64,000 nt of DNA from Rhodospirillales bacterium (GTDB lineage Bacteria; Pseudomonadota; Alphaproteobacteria; Rhodospirillales; Shumkoniaceae): contig JAHDSF010000013.1 of NCBI GenBank assembly GCA_018432935.1, forward strand, positions 55,703-119,702, given 5' to 3'. Positions 43,813 to 53,730 of the stretch are shown one piece after another (the stretch's first letter is position 1; every line of letters begins with the position of its first letter). Under the pieces are notes generated by a model. It saw nothing but the letters and a program-made list of their open reading frames with translations. It made no database searches and had not been told where the DNA came from. The position numbers and the translations under genes are program-made.

Positions 43813-44408
43813 AGCTGGTCCTGGTTCGCCACGCCAGAACCGCCTGGAACGCCGAAGGGCGTCTCCAGGGTCGCACGGACATCGGCCTCGACGAAACAGG
43901 ACGAGCGCAGGCCCTGCGCATGCGGTTGCCGGCGCACATCAAGACTTTGGCGTGGTGGTCGAGCCCGCTTCGCCGCGCCGTCGAGACGGCCACCCTCATG
44001 GGCCTCCAATTCGGGATCGAGCCGCTGTTGGTCGAGATGGCGTGGGGCCAGTGGGAAGGGCATCGTCTTGCCGATCTTGACGCGGCGGGCGGCGAGGAGA
44101 TGCGACGCAACGAAGCCCGCGGAATCGACTTCCGCCCGCCGGGCGGGGAAAGTCCGCGCGACGTCCAGCGGCGCCTGAAGCCGTGGCTGATCCGGATCGG
44201 CAGCGCGGGAGGGGACATCGGCGCCGTTACCCACAATGGCGTCATCCGTGCGCTCTATGCCCTGGCGACAGGCTGGGACATGACCGGCCGCCCGCCGGTG
44301 AAGCTGCGCGACGGCGCCCTCCAGGTGTTTGCCGTCGACGGCCAGGGGCGGATCGCGGCGGACGTGCTGAACCTCTGGCCGGAGAGCCTGGAATGCCGAG
44401 ATCGGTGA
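43806..44408 (+). CDS. Histidine phosphatase family protein
   Basis: A 200-residue protein of the phosphoglycerate-mutase-like branch. The catalytic LVLVRHARTAWNAEGRLQGR (RHxxT with the phospho-His), second-shell SSPLRRAVETA, Glu in MAWGQWEGH and the second His in VTHNGVIRALYA are all present. It probably removes phosphate from a sugar phosphate or phosphorylated glycan precursor in the cytoplasm. It overlaps both neighbours, so it belongs to the glycan operon. Confidence 0.9.
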   Translation: MVKLVLVRHARTAWNAEGRLQGRTDIGLDETGRAQALRMRLPAHIKTLAWWSSPLRRAVETATLMGLQFGIEPLLVEMAWGQWEGHRLADLDAAGGEEMRRNEARGIDFRPPGGESPRDVQRRLKPWLIRIGSAGGDIGAVTHNGVIRALYALATGWDMTGRPPVKLRDGALQVFAVDGQGRIAADVLNLWPESLECRDR

Positions 44409-45562
44409 TGTTCTACGTCCAGCATCTGCTGGGCATCGGCCATCTGATGCGGGCGGCGGCGTTGGCGCGACGCATGGCCGACGACGGGATCGACGTCACG
44501 CTGGTGAGTGGCGGCGAGAGGGTTCCTCTCCTGGACGGCTCCGGCCTTGAGGTGGCCCAGCTGCCGCCCTGCCGGGCGACCGACAAGTCGTTCAAGGTCC
44601 TGCTCGACGAGCGCGGCCGCGAGATCGACGATGCCTGGCGAGCCCGACGGCGCGAACGGCTGCTGGAGATCTTCGCCGCTGTACGCCCGGACGTGCTGAT
44701 GGTCGAGCTGTTCCCGTTCGGCCGCCGTCAGTTCCGGTTCGAGCTCGTGCCCCTGCTCGAGGCGGCACGCCGGAGCCGCCCACGCACGCCGACCGTGACG
44801 TCCGTCCGCGACATCCTGGTCGAGAAGAACAAGCCCGAGCGCAATCTCGAGATGGTTGAGGCGGTGAACGCTCACATCGACCTCGTGCTGGTCCACGGCG
44901 ACCCCAGCGTGATCCCCTTCGAGGCGACCTTTCCGTTCGCGACGAGCATCCGCGATCGCATCCGTTACACCGGCTATGTGGTTGATCAGGACCGCTTGAA
45001 GCGGCGGCAAGGCACGGCAGGTCAGGACGAGGTCCTGGTCTCGGCGGGCGGCGGCGGTGTCGGAGAGCCCTTGCTGCGCGCCGCCATCGCGGCACGGCCG
45101 ATGACCTCGCTTCGCGATCTTCGATGGCGCCTGCTTGCCGGCGACACCCTGCCTGGCGCGGCGTTCGCGGCGATCCAGGCGGCGGCGCCGGACGGCGTGA
45201 CGGTGGAACGTGCGCGGCCGGATTTCGTCACCCTGCTCTCCAACTGCCGCCTCTCGATCTCGCAGGGAGGGTACAACACGGTCATCGAGACGCTGGCCGC
45301 CGGCGCGCGCGCGGTGGTCGTGCCTTATGCTGGCGGCGAGGAATCCGAACAGACACTCCGGGCCGGGCTGCTGGCGCGCCGGGGCCTGGTCGGGGTCGTG
45401 TCCGAGCGAGACCTGAGCGCCGGCAGCCTCGCCCATGCCATCGAGCGAGCCCTCGAAGCTTCCCGCCCGGCGGCGTCCGGCATCGATCTCTCGGGAACCG
45501 CCACAACCGCCACGATGATCAGGGAGCTTCTCGAAGAGCGGCAAAAAGCGCACCAGATGTAA
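44393..45562 (+). CDS. MurG/GT28-like predicted glycosyltransferase
   Basis: A 389-residue relative of the first gene of this operon: MFYVQHLLGIGHLMRAAALA at the start, LVSAGGGGVGEPLLRAAIAA in the middle and LSISQGGYNTVIETLAAGAR followed by AVVVPYAGGEESEQTLRA in the donor site. The ATG at 44393 overlaps the phosphatase gene by 16 bases. Having two related enzymes of this type in one operon suggests two consecutive sugar additions. Confidence 0.85.
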   Translation: MPRSVMFYVQHLLGIGHLMRAAALARRMADDGIDVTLVSGGERVPLLDGSGLEVAQLPPCRATDKSFKVLLDERGREIDDAWRARRRERLLEIFAAVRPDVLMVELFPFGRRQFRFELVPLLEAARRSRPRTPTVTSVRDILVEKNKPERNLEMVEAVNAHIDLVLVHGDPSVIPFEATFPFATSIRDRIRYTGYVVDQDRLKRRQGTAGQDEVLVSAGGGGVGEPLLRAAIAARPMTSLRDLRWRLLAGDTLPGAAFAAIQAAAPDGVTVERARPDFVTLLSNCRLSISQGGYNTVIETLAAGARAVVVPYAGGEESEQTLRAGLLARRGLVGVVSERDLSAGSLAHAIERALEASRPAASGIDLSGTATTATMIRELLEERQKAHQM

Positions 45563-45568
45563 GGCACC

Positions 45569-46315
45569 ATGAGCAGTTGGAGCGATCTGGAACGAGAACT
45601 CGGGATCTGGCGAAGCTCCGGCCGGACGGCGACGCTGTGGTGGCGGGACGACGATGCAAGCCGGGACACCCGGGCGTTGCGCCACCTCCTGGCGATCGGA
45701 GCCGAGCAAGCCATCCCGATCGCCCTCGCCGTCGTGCCGGCACCGCTCGGACCAAGTCTCGCCAAACTGCTCGATGCGGCTCCTCACGCGGTTTCCCTTC
45801 AGCATGGCTATTCCCACGCCGATCATGCGCCGGCAGGCGAACGCAAGGCGGAATTCGCACCGGTTCGCACTGAGTCCGCCATGCGTGCCGACATTACGCG
45901 GGGCTTGGAGAGGCTTCGCGACCTGCCGCGCTTCCTGCCGGTGTTCGTGCCGCCCTGGAACCGGGGGCTGGACGTCGTTCGCTCGTTTCTGGGCGAGATC
46001 GGGTTCCGCGGCGTGTCGGCGTTCGGACCGCGGGCGGCGCAGACGGCTCCGCCGACACAGGTCAACACACACGTCGATGTTATCGATTGGCGTCACGGCC
46101 GCGGCTTTGTCGGCGAGCGGCGGGCGCTCGACGCCCTGGTCGGGCATCTGAGAGCGCGGCGGCTCGAAACAGCGGACGCCGACGAGCCGACCGGCCTGCT
46201 GACCCACCACCTCGATCACGACCAGGGATGCTGGGATTTCCTCGATCGGCTCTTCCTACAAACGAGCCGAGCGGGCGTGCGGTGGATGGATGCGCGGGAG
46301 GTGTTTCCCGCATGA
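45569..46315 (+). CDS. Polysaccharide-deacetylase-like protein
   Basis: A 248-residue protein with the NodB-fold sequence order: TLWWRDDDASRDT (catalytic and metal Asp), AVSLQHGYSHADH (metal-binding His residues), PVFVPPWNRGLDVV (groove Arg/Trp motif) and TGLLTHHLDHDQ (C-terminal His motif). It has no signal peptide, so it would act on a cytoplasmic glycan precursor, for example an N-acetyl-hexosamine intermediate. Its stop overlaps the ATG of the small membrane protein. Confidence 0.82.
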   Translation: MSSWSDLERELGIWRSSGRTATLWWRDDDASRDTRALRHLLAIGAEQAIPIALAVVPAPLGPSLAKLLDAAPHAVSLQHGYSHADHAPAGERKAEFAPVRTESAMRADITRGLERLRDLPRFLPVFVPPWNRGLDVVRSFLGEIGFRGVSAFGPRAAQTAPPTQVNTHVDVIDWRHGRGFVGERRALDALVGHLRARRLETADADEPTGLLTHHLDHDQGCWDFLDRLFLQTSRAGVRWMDAREVFPA

Positions 46316-46803
46316 CGGTGGCGGCCTACTCGCGCGCTGCGCTCTGCAAGGAGTATGCGATGGCCCTGGGGGGCCTCGCGCTCGCCGGCATGCCGTTGGC
46401 GTTCCTTGAACTGGCGCCCGCCGCGGCGTGGATGCTCGCCGCCGCCACCCTGGTGTTTGCCGCCCATGCGGCCGGCATTGCGCATCGTCACCTGACCCGC
46501 GTGTCCTTCGACGACAGCGCAATTCAAACCGAAGCCCCATGGGGCGCGCGCCTGCCATGGCGGGACATCCGCGACGTCAGGCTGCGCTACTTCTCGACCC
46601 GACGCGACGGAGCATCCGGATGGATGGTGCTGACGGTGCGCGGCGATCGCGGGCGGATCCGGATCGGATCCGCGCTCGACGGTTTCCAAGCCATTGCCGA
46701 GCGCGCGGCCCGGAGTGTGCGCGAGAACGCGATCGCCCTCGATCACGCGTCGGTTCGGAACTTCCGCCATCTCGGGATCCCGGTTCATGAGGGGGAGCCG
46801 TGA
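46312..46803 (+). CDS. Small membrane protein with PH-like domain
   Basis: A 163-residue protein. Two hydrophobic segments follow a short N-terminus (MALGGLALAGMPLAFLELAP and AAWMLAAATLVFAAHAAGIA). The rest is beta-rich: VSFDDSAIQTEAPWGARLPW, DIRDVRLRYFSTRRDG, WMVLTVRGDRGRIRIGSALD, then a helix, resembling bacterial PH (YdbS/YdbT-like) domains. Function unknown. It is coupled to its neighbours on both sides, bridging the glycan genes and the ABC importer. Confidence 0.65.
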   Translation: MTVAAYSRAALCKEYAMALGGLALAGMPLAFLELAPAAAWMLAAATLVFAAHAAGIAHRHLTRVSFDDSAIQTEAPWGARLPWRDIRDVRLRYFSTRRDGASGWMVLTVRGDRGRIRIGSALDGFQAIAERAARSVRENAIALDHASVRNFRHLGIPVHEGEP

Positions 46804-48662
46804 ACGACCTCCTCCGCGTCGAGGATCTGTGCGTCACCTTCACCGGGAGGGAAGGAACGAGCCGGGCCGTCGATGCGCTGTCGTTTCGGGTGCGACCGGG
46901 ATCCACCGTCGCCATCGTCGGCGAATCGGGCTCCGGGAAGTCGGTCACCGCTCAGGCCATCATGGGCATTCTTCCCGCCAACGCCCGCATCGACAGAGGT
47001 CGCATTCTCTTCGAGAGCCCAGGGGGGCCTCCCCTCGACCTCGCCGCCCTCGATCCGGACAGCGAGAACTATCGTCGCATACGCGGCGGCCGGATCTCGA
47101 TGATCTTCCAGGAGCCGATGACCTCTCTGTCGCCGCTCCACACGATCGGCGACCAGGTGCGCGAAGCCCTGCTTCTGCACCGGTCCGTCGACGGACGGAC
47201 CGGGCGCAAGATGACCGAGGACATGTTGCGCCTGGTCGGCTTTCCCGAGCCGACGCGGGCGTTCGACGCCTACCCGTTCGAGCTTTCGGGGGGATTGCGC
47301 CAGCGCGCGATGATCGCTATGGCGCTGGTCTGCCGTCCGCCCTTGCTGATCGCTGACGAGCCGACCACCGCGCTCGACGTCACGATCCAGGCCCAGATCC
47401 TGAAGCAGATCCGGGACGCCCAGAAGGAGTTGGGCATGGCGGTGCTGATCATCACGCATGATCTCGGCGTCGTCGCCAACCTGGCTGACGAGGTCGTCGT
47501 GGTGTACCAGGGGCGGGTGGTCGAGAGCGGCATGCTGCGCGACCTGTTCGAGCAGCCGCAACATCCTTATCTGCGCGCCCTGCTGGCGGCCGTGCCGCAT
47601 TTCGACATGAAGCCCGGGGACCGCCTGATCCCGATCCGCGAAGTCAGCTACCAGCGCGGGGCGCTGCTCGGAACCGCAGCCCACGGCGGCGGCCGCGACA
47701 CCCCGCTGCTCTCGGTGAAGGGCGTATCGAAGTCGTTTGCCGTGGGAAGCGTGTTCGGACGTCGACCGATTTGGTCAATCAAGGTGCTGGACGATGTCAG
47801 CCTCGATGTCCGGCGGGGCGAATGCCTGGGCCTGGTCGGCGAAAGCGGCTGCGGCAAGACGACGCTGAGCAAGCTGATCATGCGCGCGACGACGGCCGAT
47901 AGCGGGCGCATCATCTTCGACGACGGCACGACGCAGACCGACCTTCTGGGCCTCGACGAGGCGCGGCTGAAGCCCTTCCGCAAGCGCATCCAGTACGTCT
48001 TCCAGGACCCCTTCAGCGCCTTCAATCCGCGGATGACGGTCTGGGAGATCCTGACCGAGCCGCTGGTCGTCCATGGAATCGGTGACGCCCAGTACCGCCG
48101 CGAGATGGCAACCGAGCTGATGCGCCTGGTCGGGTTGGATCCGCGCTGGCTGTGCCGCTATCCCCACAGCTTCTCGGGCGGGCAGCGCCAGCGGATCGGA
48201 ATTGCCCGCTCGCTCGCCCTCAAACCCGACCTCATCATTTGCGACGAGCCGGTCTCGGCGTTGGACGTCTCGGTACAGGCCCAAGTCCTGAACCTTCTCA
48301 AGGATCTCCAGAAGGATCTGGACCTGACGCTGATCTTCATCTCCCACAACCTGGCGGTGGTGGATTACATCGCGGACCGGATCGCGGTCATGTGCGCGGG
48401 CCGGCTTGTCGAGGTCGCGCGGCGCGAGGTGCTGTTCAGAAACCCCGTCCACCCCTACACGCGCGCGCTGATGGCCGCCGTGCCGTATCCTGATCCCGAT
48501 CGCCGGCTTGATCTGGGCGCGCTGATGGAGGGCCGCGCCTCGATCCCCGCCGAGTGGCCCGAGCCGTTCACGATCCGCGACGGTTGCCGACATCATCTCC
48601 TCGAGATCGGCGAGGACCATTACATTCGCACCTCCGGTTCCGCTCAAGAGGCCTTGCAGTGA
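46800..48662 (+). CDS. ABC transporter double ATP-binding protein (YejF/DppDF fusion type)
   Basis: A 620-residue fusion of two oligopeptide-type ATPases, starting with GTG that overlaps the previous stop. First half: GESGSGKSV, signature [10 protein letters not shown], Walker [20 protein letters not shown]. Second half: [10 protein letters not shown]-loop [12 protein letters not shown], signature [10 protein letters not shown], Walker [20 protein letters not shown]. All catalytic motifs are intact in both. Fused ATPases of this kind power YejABEF-like importers. The overlap with the glycan genes suggests co-transcription. Confidence 0.93.
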   Translation: MNDLLRVEDLCVTFTGREGTSRAVDALSFRVRPGSTVAIVGESGSGKSVTAQAIMGILPANARIDRGRILFESPGGPPLDLAALDPDSENYRRIRGGRISMIFQEPMTSLSPLHTIGDQVREALLLHRSVDGRTGRKMTEDMLRLVGFPEPTRAFDAYPFELSGGLRQRAMIAMALVCRPPLLIADEPTTALDVTIQAQILKQIRDAQKELGMAVLIITHDLGVVANLADEVVVVYQGRVVESGMLRDLFEQPQHPYLRALLAAVPHFDMKPGDRLIPIREVSYQRGALLGTAAHGGGRDTPLLSVKGVSKSFAVGSVFGRRPIWSIKVLDDVSLDVRRGECLGLVGESGCGKTTLSKLIMRATTADSGRIIFDDGTTQTDLLGLDEARLKPFRKRIQYVFQDPFSAFNPRMTVWEILTEPLVVHGIGDAQYRREMATELMRLVGLDPRWLCRYPHSFSGGQRQRIGIARSLALKPDLIICDEPVSALDVSVQAQVLNLLKDLQKDLDLTLIFISHNLAVVDYIADRIAVMCAGRLVEVARREVLFRNPVHPYTRALMAAVPYPDPDRRLDLGALMEGRASIPAEWPEPFTIRDGCRHHLLEIGEDHYIRTSGSAQEALQ

Positions 48663-50575
48663 TCCGGAAAGCCGCCGCGTTGCTGCCCCTGGCCCTTGCG
48701 GTCGCAAGCGGTCCTGCTCCAGCACGCAGTCTGATCGAGCCGCCGATGCTGGCACCGCTGGTCGAGGCACGGCAACTGCCGCCGCTGGCGGAACGGATCC
48801 CCGCCGAGCCCAGCGTGGTCGATCTCGCCGCGGTCGGGGGGGTGTCCGGCCAGTACGGCGGCACCCTGCGGACGCTGATGGCGTACTCCAAGGATGCCCG
48901 CCTGATCACGGTCTACGGTTATGCAAGACTGGCCGCCTACGACCGCAACCTGGAGATCGTTCCGGACATTCTGGCCGATGTGGACGTGGAAGACGGTCGG
49001 GTCTTCACGCTGCGGCTGCGCCGCGGTCATCGCTGGTCGGACGGACACCCCTTCACCAGCGAGGATTTCCGCTACTGGTGGATGGACGTCGCACTCGACG
49101 ATCAGCTCTCGCCCGCCGGGCCGCCGGTGGAGCTCGTCGTCGATGGCGCGCGTCCGGAGGTGGCGATCGTGGACGAGACGACGGTCCGTTATGCATGGCC
49201 GTATCCAAACCCTCGTTTTCTGCCGGCCCTGGCAGGCGCGCGGCCGCTCTACATCTACGCGCCCGCCCACTATCTCAAACGCTTCCACGCCCGTTATGCC
49301 GATCCGAAAGAGCTGCAGGAGCGGGTCGAGGCGGAGCGACAGCGCAACTGGGCCGCCCTCCATACCCGCAAGGCACACGCGTACGACAATGACAATCCCG
49401 AGCTGCCGTCGCTGCAGCCATGGATCGCCAGGACAACGCCCCCGTCCGAGCGTTTCGTTTTCGAGCGCAACCCCTACTTCCACCGCATCGACCGCGACGG
49501 CCGGCAGCTTCCCTACATCGACCGCATCGCCATGGTCATCGCCAACGCCAAGCTGATCCCGGCCAAAACCGGTGCCGGCGAATCCGACCTCCAGGCCCGC
49601 TATCTCAGCTTCAACAACTACACGTTCCTGAAGAACGGCGAGGCGCGAAATCCCATCCGGGTTCTTCTCTGGTCCTCGGCCAGGGGGTCCTATTTCGCGC
49701 TCTATCCCAATCTGAACGCCAGCGATCCGGTCTGGCGCGAGGTGCTGCGCAAGGCAGACTTCCGGCGCGCCCTGTCGATGGGCATCGACCGCCACGAGAT
49801 CAACCAGGTCATTTTCTACGGACTGGCCACCGAAATGGCCAATACCGTGCTGCCGCGCAGCCCCCTCTTCGAGCCCGAGTACGCGCACGCCTGGGCGGAC
49901 TTCGACCCGGTGCGGGCCAATGCGCTGCTCGACCGCATCGGACTGACGGCCCGCGACGACGATGGTTTCCGCAAGCTTCCCGACGGCCGCACCCTGGAGA
50001 TCGTGGTCGACACGGTGAGCGACATGACCGAGCACTCCGACATCCTGGAGCTGATCGGCGACTCCTGGGAGAAGATCGGCGTCAAGCTGTTCGTCAAGCC
50101 GCTCCAGCGGGACGTGTTCCGCAACCGGCTGTTCGCCGGACGCACGATCATGTCGGCGTGGTCCGGTCTCGAAAACGGGCTTGCGACATCCGAAAGCAGT
50201 CCGGCCGAGCTGGCGCCCACGTCGCAGCTTCAGCCGCAGTGGCCGAAGTGGGGCCAGTACGTCGAGACCGGCGGCAGGGCGGGCGAACCGGTGGACATGG
50301 ATCGGGCGAAGACGCTGGTTCGGCTCAACAAGGCATGGCGGTACGCAACCGGACCTGAAGCGCGGAAGGAAGCCTGGCGTCGTATTCTGGAGATCCATGC
50401 CGACCAAGTGTACTCGATCGGCGTCGTGGGCGAGACCAAGCAGCCGGTTGTCGTACATCGCTCGCTGCGCAACGTCCCGGCGGAGGGCGTCTACAACTGG
50501 GATCCCGGTGCGATGTTCGGGATCTACCGGCCGGACACCTTCTGGTTCGACGATCCCCAGCGCCGTGGGAGCTGA
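48659..50575 (+). CDS. ABC transporter periplasmic binding protein (SBP_bac_5, YejA-like)
   Basis: A 638-residue protein; GTG 48659 overlaps the ATPase stop (GTGA). Signal peptide KAAALLPLALAVASGPAPAR. Mature landmarks: GQYGGTLRTLMAYSKDARLI, LRRGHRWSDGHPFTSEDFRY, FERNPYFHRIDRDGRQLPYI, KADFRRALSMGIDRHEINQV and YNWDPGAMFGIYRPDTFWFD. The long form and the RDGRQLPYIDRI block are typical of the larger peptide/oligosaccharide binding proteins. In this setting it may bind a cell-wall or glycan fragment; that is inference from context. Confidence 0.87.
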   Translation: MIRKAAALLPLALAVASGPAPARSLIEPPMLAPLVEARQLPPLAERIPAEPSVVDLAAVGGVSGQYGGTLRTLMAYSKDARLITVYGYARLAAYDRNLEIVPDILADVDVEDGRVFTLRLRRGHRWSDGHPFTSEDFRYWWMDVALDDQLSPAGPPVELVVDGARPEVAIVDETTVRYAWPYPNPRFLPALAGARPLYIYAPAHYLKRFHARYADPKELQERVEAERQRNWAALHTRKAHAYDNDNPELPSLQPWIARTTPPSERFVFERNPYFHRIDRDGRQLPYIDRIAMVIANAKLIPAKTGAGESDLQARYLSFNNYTFLKNGEARNPIRVLLWSSARGSYFALYPNLNASDPVWREVLRKADFRRALSMGIDRHEINQVIFYGLATEMANTVLPRSPLFEPEYAHAWADFDPVRANALLDRIGLTARDDDGFRKLPDGRTLEIVVDTVSDMTEHSDILELIGDSWEKIGVKLFVKPLQRDVFRNRLFAGRTIMSAWSGLENGLATSESSPAELAPTSQLQPQWPKWGQYVETGGRAGEPVDMDRAKTLVRLNKAWRYATGPEARKEAWRRILEIHADQVYSIGVVGETKQPVVVHRSLRNVPAEGVYNWDPGAMFGIYRPDTFWFDDPQRRGS

Positions 50576-50583
50576 GGCGCCAC

Positions 50584-51582
50584 ATGCTGACGTTCGTTGC
50601 CCGCCGGCTTCTGACCATGATGCTGACGCTGGTTGCGATCAGCGCGCTCATTTTCGTCATCATCCAGCTGCCGCCCGGCGACTATCTGAGCACCTACATC
50701 ATGGAGCTCGAGAGTCAGGGCGAGATGGTCCCGCCCGAGAAGATCGCCTACCTCAGCGCCCGCTACGGCCTCGACCGGCCGCTGGTCGAGCAGTACGCGG
50801 TATGGGCGTTCGGGCTTCTGCGGGGCGATCTCGGCTACTCGTTCGAGCATGAGCTTCCGGTCGCGGACCTGATCGGCGACCGCCTGATCCTGACGCTGAT
50901 CCTGAACGCCGCGACCATCGCGTTCATCTACGTGGTCGCCTTTCCGATCGGCGTCTATTCGGCAACCCATCAATACAGCTGGAGCGACCACGGCTTGACC
51001 CTCCTGGGGTTTCTCGGCCTGGCCACCCCGAACTTCCTCCTTGCCCTGGTCCTCCTGTATCTCGCCAACGTGTGGTTCGGAACGACCATCGGAGGACTGA
51101 TGGACCCGGCCTACATCGACCGCCCGTGGAGCATCGGCAAGGTCCTTTCCGTGGTCGAGCATCTGATCGTTCCGGTGTTCGTGATCGGGACCTCCGGCAC
51201 CGCGGGGATGATCCGGCGACTGCGCGCCAACCTGCTCGACGAGTTGCGCAAGCAGTACGTGGTGACCGGTCGCGCCAAGGGGTTGCCACGGCGCAGGCTG
51301 CTGCTCAAGTACCCCCTGCGCATGGCTCTCAACCCGTTCATCGCCGACATCGGAAACCTGCTGCCCCAGGTGGTCTCGGGGTCGGTGATCGTGTCCGCGG
51401 TCATGTCGCTGCCGACCACCGGCCCCATGCTGCTTCAGGCTCTGCGCAGCCAGGACATGTATCTCGCCGGCTCCTTCCTCATGTTCCTGGCAGTCCTGAC
51501 GGTGGTCGGGATGTTCCTCTCCGACCTGCTGCTTGCCGTCCTGGACCCGCGCATCCGACTGACCGGAGGGGCCGCCCGATGA
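50584..51582 (+). CDS. ABC transporter permease, YejB/DppB type
   Basis: A 332-residue inner-membrane protein with six membrane segments. It opens FVARRLLTMMLTLVAISALI and continues IIQLPPGDYLSTYIMELESQ, as in DppB-type permeases. The EAA loop is YVVTGRAKGLPRRRLLLKYP followed by LRMALNPFIADIG, and the C-terminus LLAVLDPRIRLTGGAAR is standard. Its stop overlaps the start of the next permease gene. Confidence 0.92.
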   Translation: MLTFVARRLLTMMLTLVAISALIFVIIQLPPGDYLSTYIMELESQGEMVPPEKIAYLSARYGLDRPLVEQYAVWAFGLLRGDLGYSFEHELPVADLIGDRLILTLILNAATIAFIYVVAFPIGVYSATHQYSWSDHGLTLLGFLGLATPNFLLALVLLYLANVWFGTTIGGLMDPAYIDRPWSIGKVLSVVEHLIVPVFVIGTSGTAGMIRRLRANLLDELRKQYVVTGRAKGLPRRRLLLKYPLRMALNPFIADIGNLLPQVVSGSVIVSAVMSLPTTGPMLLQALRSQDMYLAGSFLMFLAVLTVVGMFLSDLLLAVLDPRIRLTGGAAR

Positions 51583-52739
51583 CCCAGCGGCTGCCGCATT
51601 TCGTCTCGCCCGATGCGTTCGATCCAGGCGAGGCCGAGGCCCTGAGCCCGGAGCAGATGCGCTACTACACGGCCGGGCAATGGCGGCTGATGTGGTGGCG
51701 GTTCCGGCGCCACCGGGTGGCCCTGGCCGCAGGCATCGTGCTTCTGCTTGGCTATGCTTCGATCCTGGCGACCGAATTCCTGGCGCCGTACAGCCTTCAT
51801 TCCCGCAATCCCGACTTCATCTACGCACCGCCGCAGCGGGTCCGGCTGTTCCATGAGGGGACGCTTCTCGGGCCTTTCGTCTACCCGCTGATCTACAATC
51901 TGAACATGGATAATCTGAAGCGGGAGTATGTGCCCGACACAACGAGGCCGCAGCCGGTCCGCTTCCTGTGCCGCGGCGATGTCTACAGGTTCTGGGGGCT
52001 GTGGCGGGGCGATCTGCACCTGGTCTGTCCGCCATCAGGCGGTACGATGTTTCTGTTCGGAACCGATCGCCTGGGGCGCGACATGGCTTCGCGGCTGCTC
52101 TATGGCGGACGGATTTCGCTGACGGTGGGGTTGATCGGTATCGCGATCAGCTTCGGCCTCGGCATCCTGTTCGGGGGTATCGCAGGCTACTTCGGAGGCT
52201 GGGTCGACAGCGTCATTCAGAGGCTGATCGAGATCCTGCGCTCGCTCCCCGAACTGCCGCTGTGGATGGCGCTTTCGGCGGCCCTCCCGGTGAACTGGAG
52301 CCCGATCCTCGTCTATCTTGCCATTACCGTAATCCTCGGACTCCTCGACTGGCCCGGACTCGCCCGCGCGGTCCGCTCGAAACTCCTGGCCCTCCGGGAG
52401 GAGGACTTCTGCACCGCCGCCCGCCTCATGGGGGCACCGCCCAGCCGCATCATCGGACGCCACCTGCTGCCCAATTTCATGAGCCACCTCATCGCCTCGG
52501 CAACGCTCTCGATTCCCTCCATGATCCTGGGGGAGACCGCGCTCAGCTTCCTCGGCCTCGGGCTGCGTCCGCCGGTCACCAGCTGGGGCGTACTGCTGAC
52601 GGAAGCCCAGAATATCGAGGCGGTGGCCCTCTATCCCTGGCTGATGATGCCGATGCTGCCGGTGATCGTCACCGTGCTGGCGTTCAACTTCCTGGGCGAC
52701 GGGCTGCGCGACGCGGCCGACCCATACGCGACGGATTAG
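51579..52739 (+). CDS. ABC transporter permease, YejE/DppC type
   Basis: A 386-residue inner-membrane protein. The N-terminal part carries a long periplasmic insert between the first two membrane segments (NPDFIYAPPQRVRLFHEGTL), seen in the YejE-like subgroup. Then FGTDRLGRDMASRLLYGGRI, LGILFGGIAGYFGGWVDSVI and the EAA loop FCTAARLMGAPPSRIIGRHL, ending with VLAFNFLGDGLRDAADPYAT. It is the last gene of the long operon that starts at 40202; the methyltransferase gene converges. Confidence 0.92.
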   Translation: MTQRLPHFVSPDAFDPGEAEALSPEQMRYYTAGQWRLMWWRFRRHRVALAAGIVLLLGYASILATEFLAPYSLHSRNPDFIYAPPQRVRLFHEGTLLGPFVYPLIYNLNMDNLKREYVPDTTRPQPVRFLCRGDVYRFWGLWRGDLHLVCPPSGGTMFLFGTDRLGRDMASRLLYGGRISLTVGLIGIAISFGLGILFGGIAGYFGGWVDSVIQRLIEILRSLPELPLWMALSAALPVNWSPILVYLAITVILGLLDWPGLARAVRSKLLALREEDFCTAARLMGAPPSRIIGRHLLPNFMSHLIASATLSIPSMILGETALSFLGLGLRPPVTSWGVLLTEAQNIEAVALYPWLMMPMLPVIVTVLAFNFLGDGLRDAADPYATD

Positions 52740-52796
52740 CCGGCCGCGCGTCTGGGCCACCGCCCTGCCTTTCATCTTCGGGCACGACCATCACCG

Positions 52797-53660
52797 TCAG
52801 CACGAACCCGGTGCTGCCAGCTTGCGCAGCCACAGACTGGTCTCGAACACCTCGGGCAGGATCGGCAAGCGACCGAGCGCGGAGTCGCGGACCGCCTGTT
52901 CCATGCGGACGGCCGCGTAGCGGCTGGCCCACAGGATCTCGAACCCGCCTCCCTGCAGGAGCGCCGCGACGGCCTGCTGCTCGTTGTAGCCGCGCCAATC
53001 CCAGGTGGCCGGGTAGTGGTCGGGCAGGAAGACGTCGTGGATGTGCACGAGAACCCCTGCGGCCATCTGCGGCAGTACGACGTTGAGGAGGCAATCGACG
53101 TCGCTCCCGGGCATGAGGACATGGCTGGAATCGATGAACAGGACGTCGCCCTCCGCCAGCGCCGCGAAAGGCTCGAAGCCGGCCTCCTGCACCGTCGCCC
53201 GCACGAACTCGAGATCGAGCCGTGCGATGTCGGCTCGCGGCGCCGGGTCGATGGCGGTGATGCGCGTCGCAAGCGCGCCATCACGAACCGCCCGCGCCAA
53301 GAAGCGGGTCGAATGCCCGGAACCTACCTCGACGATGCGGCGCGGCCGGCATTCGCGGATCAGCGTATAGGCGATCGCCGCATCCAGCCGCGGAAACCAG
53401 CTCTGCAGCCACCGCGGCTCCGGCGGCGGCGCCTCGCCGAGCGCGGTCAGCTCGTCGGCGTAGCCGCTCGCGCACTCGAGCAACTCGCGAAAGGCGACGG
53501 CACGCGCGGCGAACAGGCTTTCAATCCCAGCGTAGGGAGGCCGCTTGCCGGGTCCGGGAACACCCTCTGCATAGCGGTAGGGAATGAAGAAGCCACGACG
53601 CGCCACGCCTGTGAGCGTTGCCAACCCCATCCAGAAGCGCCTCCGGGCTTCGCGAGTCAT
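52797..53660 (-). CDS. Class I SAM-dependent methyltransferase
   Basis: A 287-residue protein. RRIVEVGSGHSTRFLARAVR is motif I (glycine-rich SAM loop), TRITAIDPAPRADI provides the acidic residue, and GDVLFIDSSHVLMPGSDVDC is the motif typical of the Methyltransf_24 group, which often acts on sugars or secondary metabolites. VLVHIHDVFLPDHYPATWDW follows. The substrate is unknown. It converges on the ABC importer and diverges from the unknown 521-residue gene, whose leader contains a long hairpin. Confidence 0.85.
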   Translation of the reverse strand: MTREARRRFWMGLATLTGVARRGFFIPYRYAEGVPGPGKRPPYAGIESLFAARAVAFRELLECASGYADELTALGEAPPPEPRWLQSWFPRLDAAIAYTLIRECRPRRIVEVGSGHSTRFLARAVRDGALATRITAIDPAPRADIARLDLEFVRATVQEAGFEPFAALAEGDVLFIDSSHVLMPGSDVDCLLNVVLPQMAAGVLVHIHDVFLPDHYPATWDWRGYNEQQAVAALLQGGGFEILWASRYAAVRMEQAVRDSALGRLPILPEVFETSLWLRKLAAPGSC

Positions 53661-53730
53661 GCCAGTCCATCCCCCACGCCCATCAAGACAAGTGGTGCGG
53701 GCATCTGCGATTCAACCATGGTGCCGCCGA

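Noticed and set aside
44255..46219. A 654-codon minus-strand open frame under the glycosyltransferase and deacetylase
   Set aside because: Antisense shadow; no domain motifs and no ribosome-binding site.
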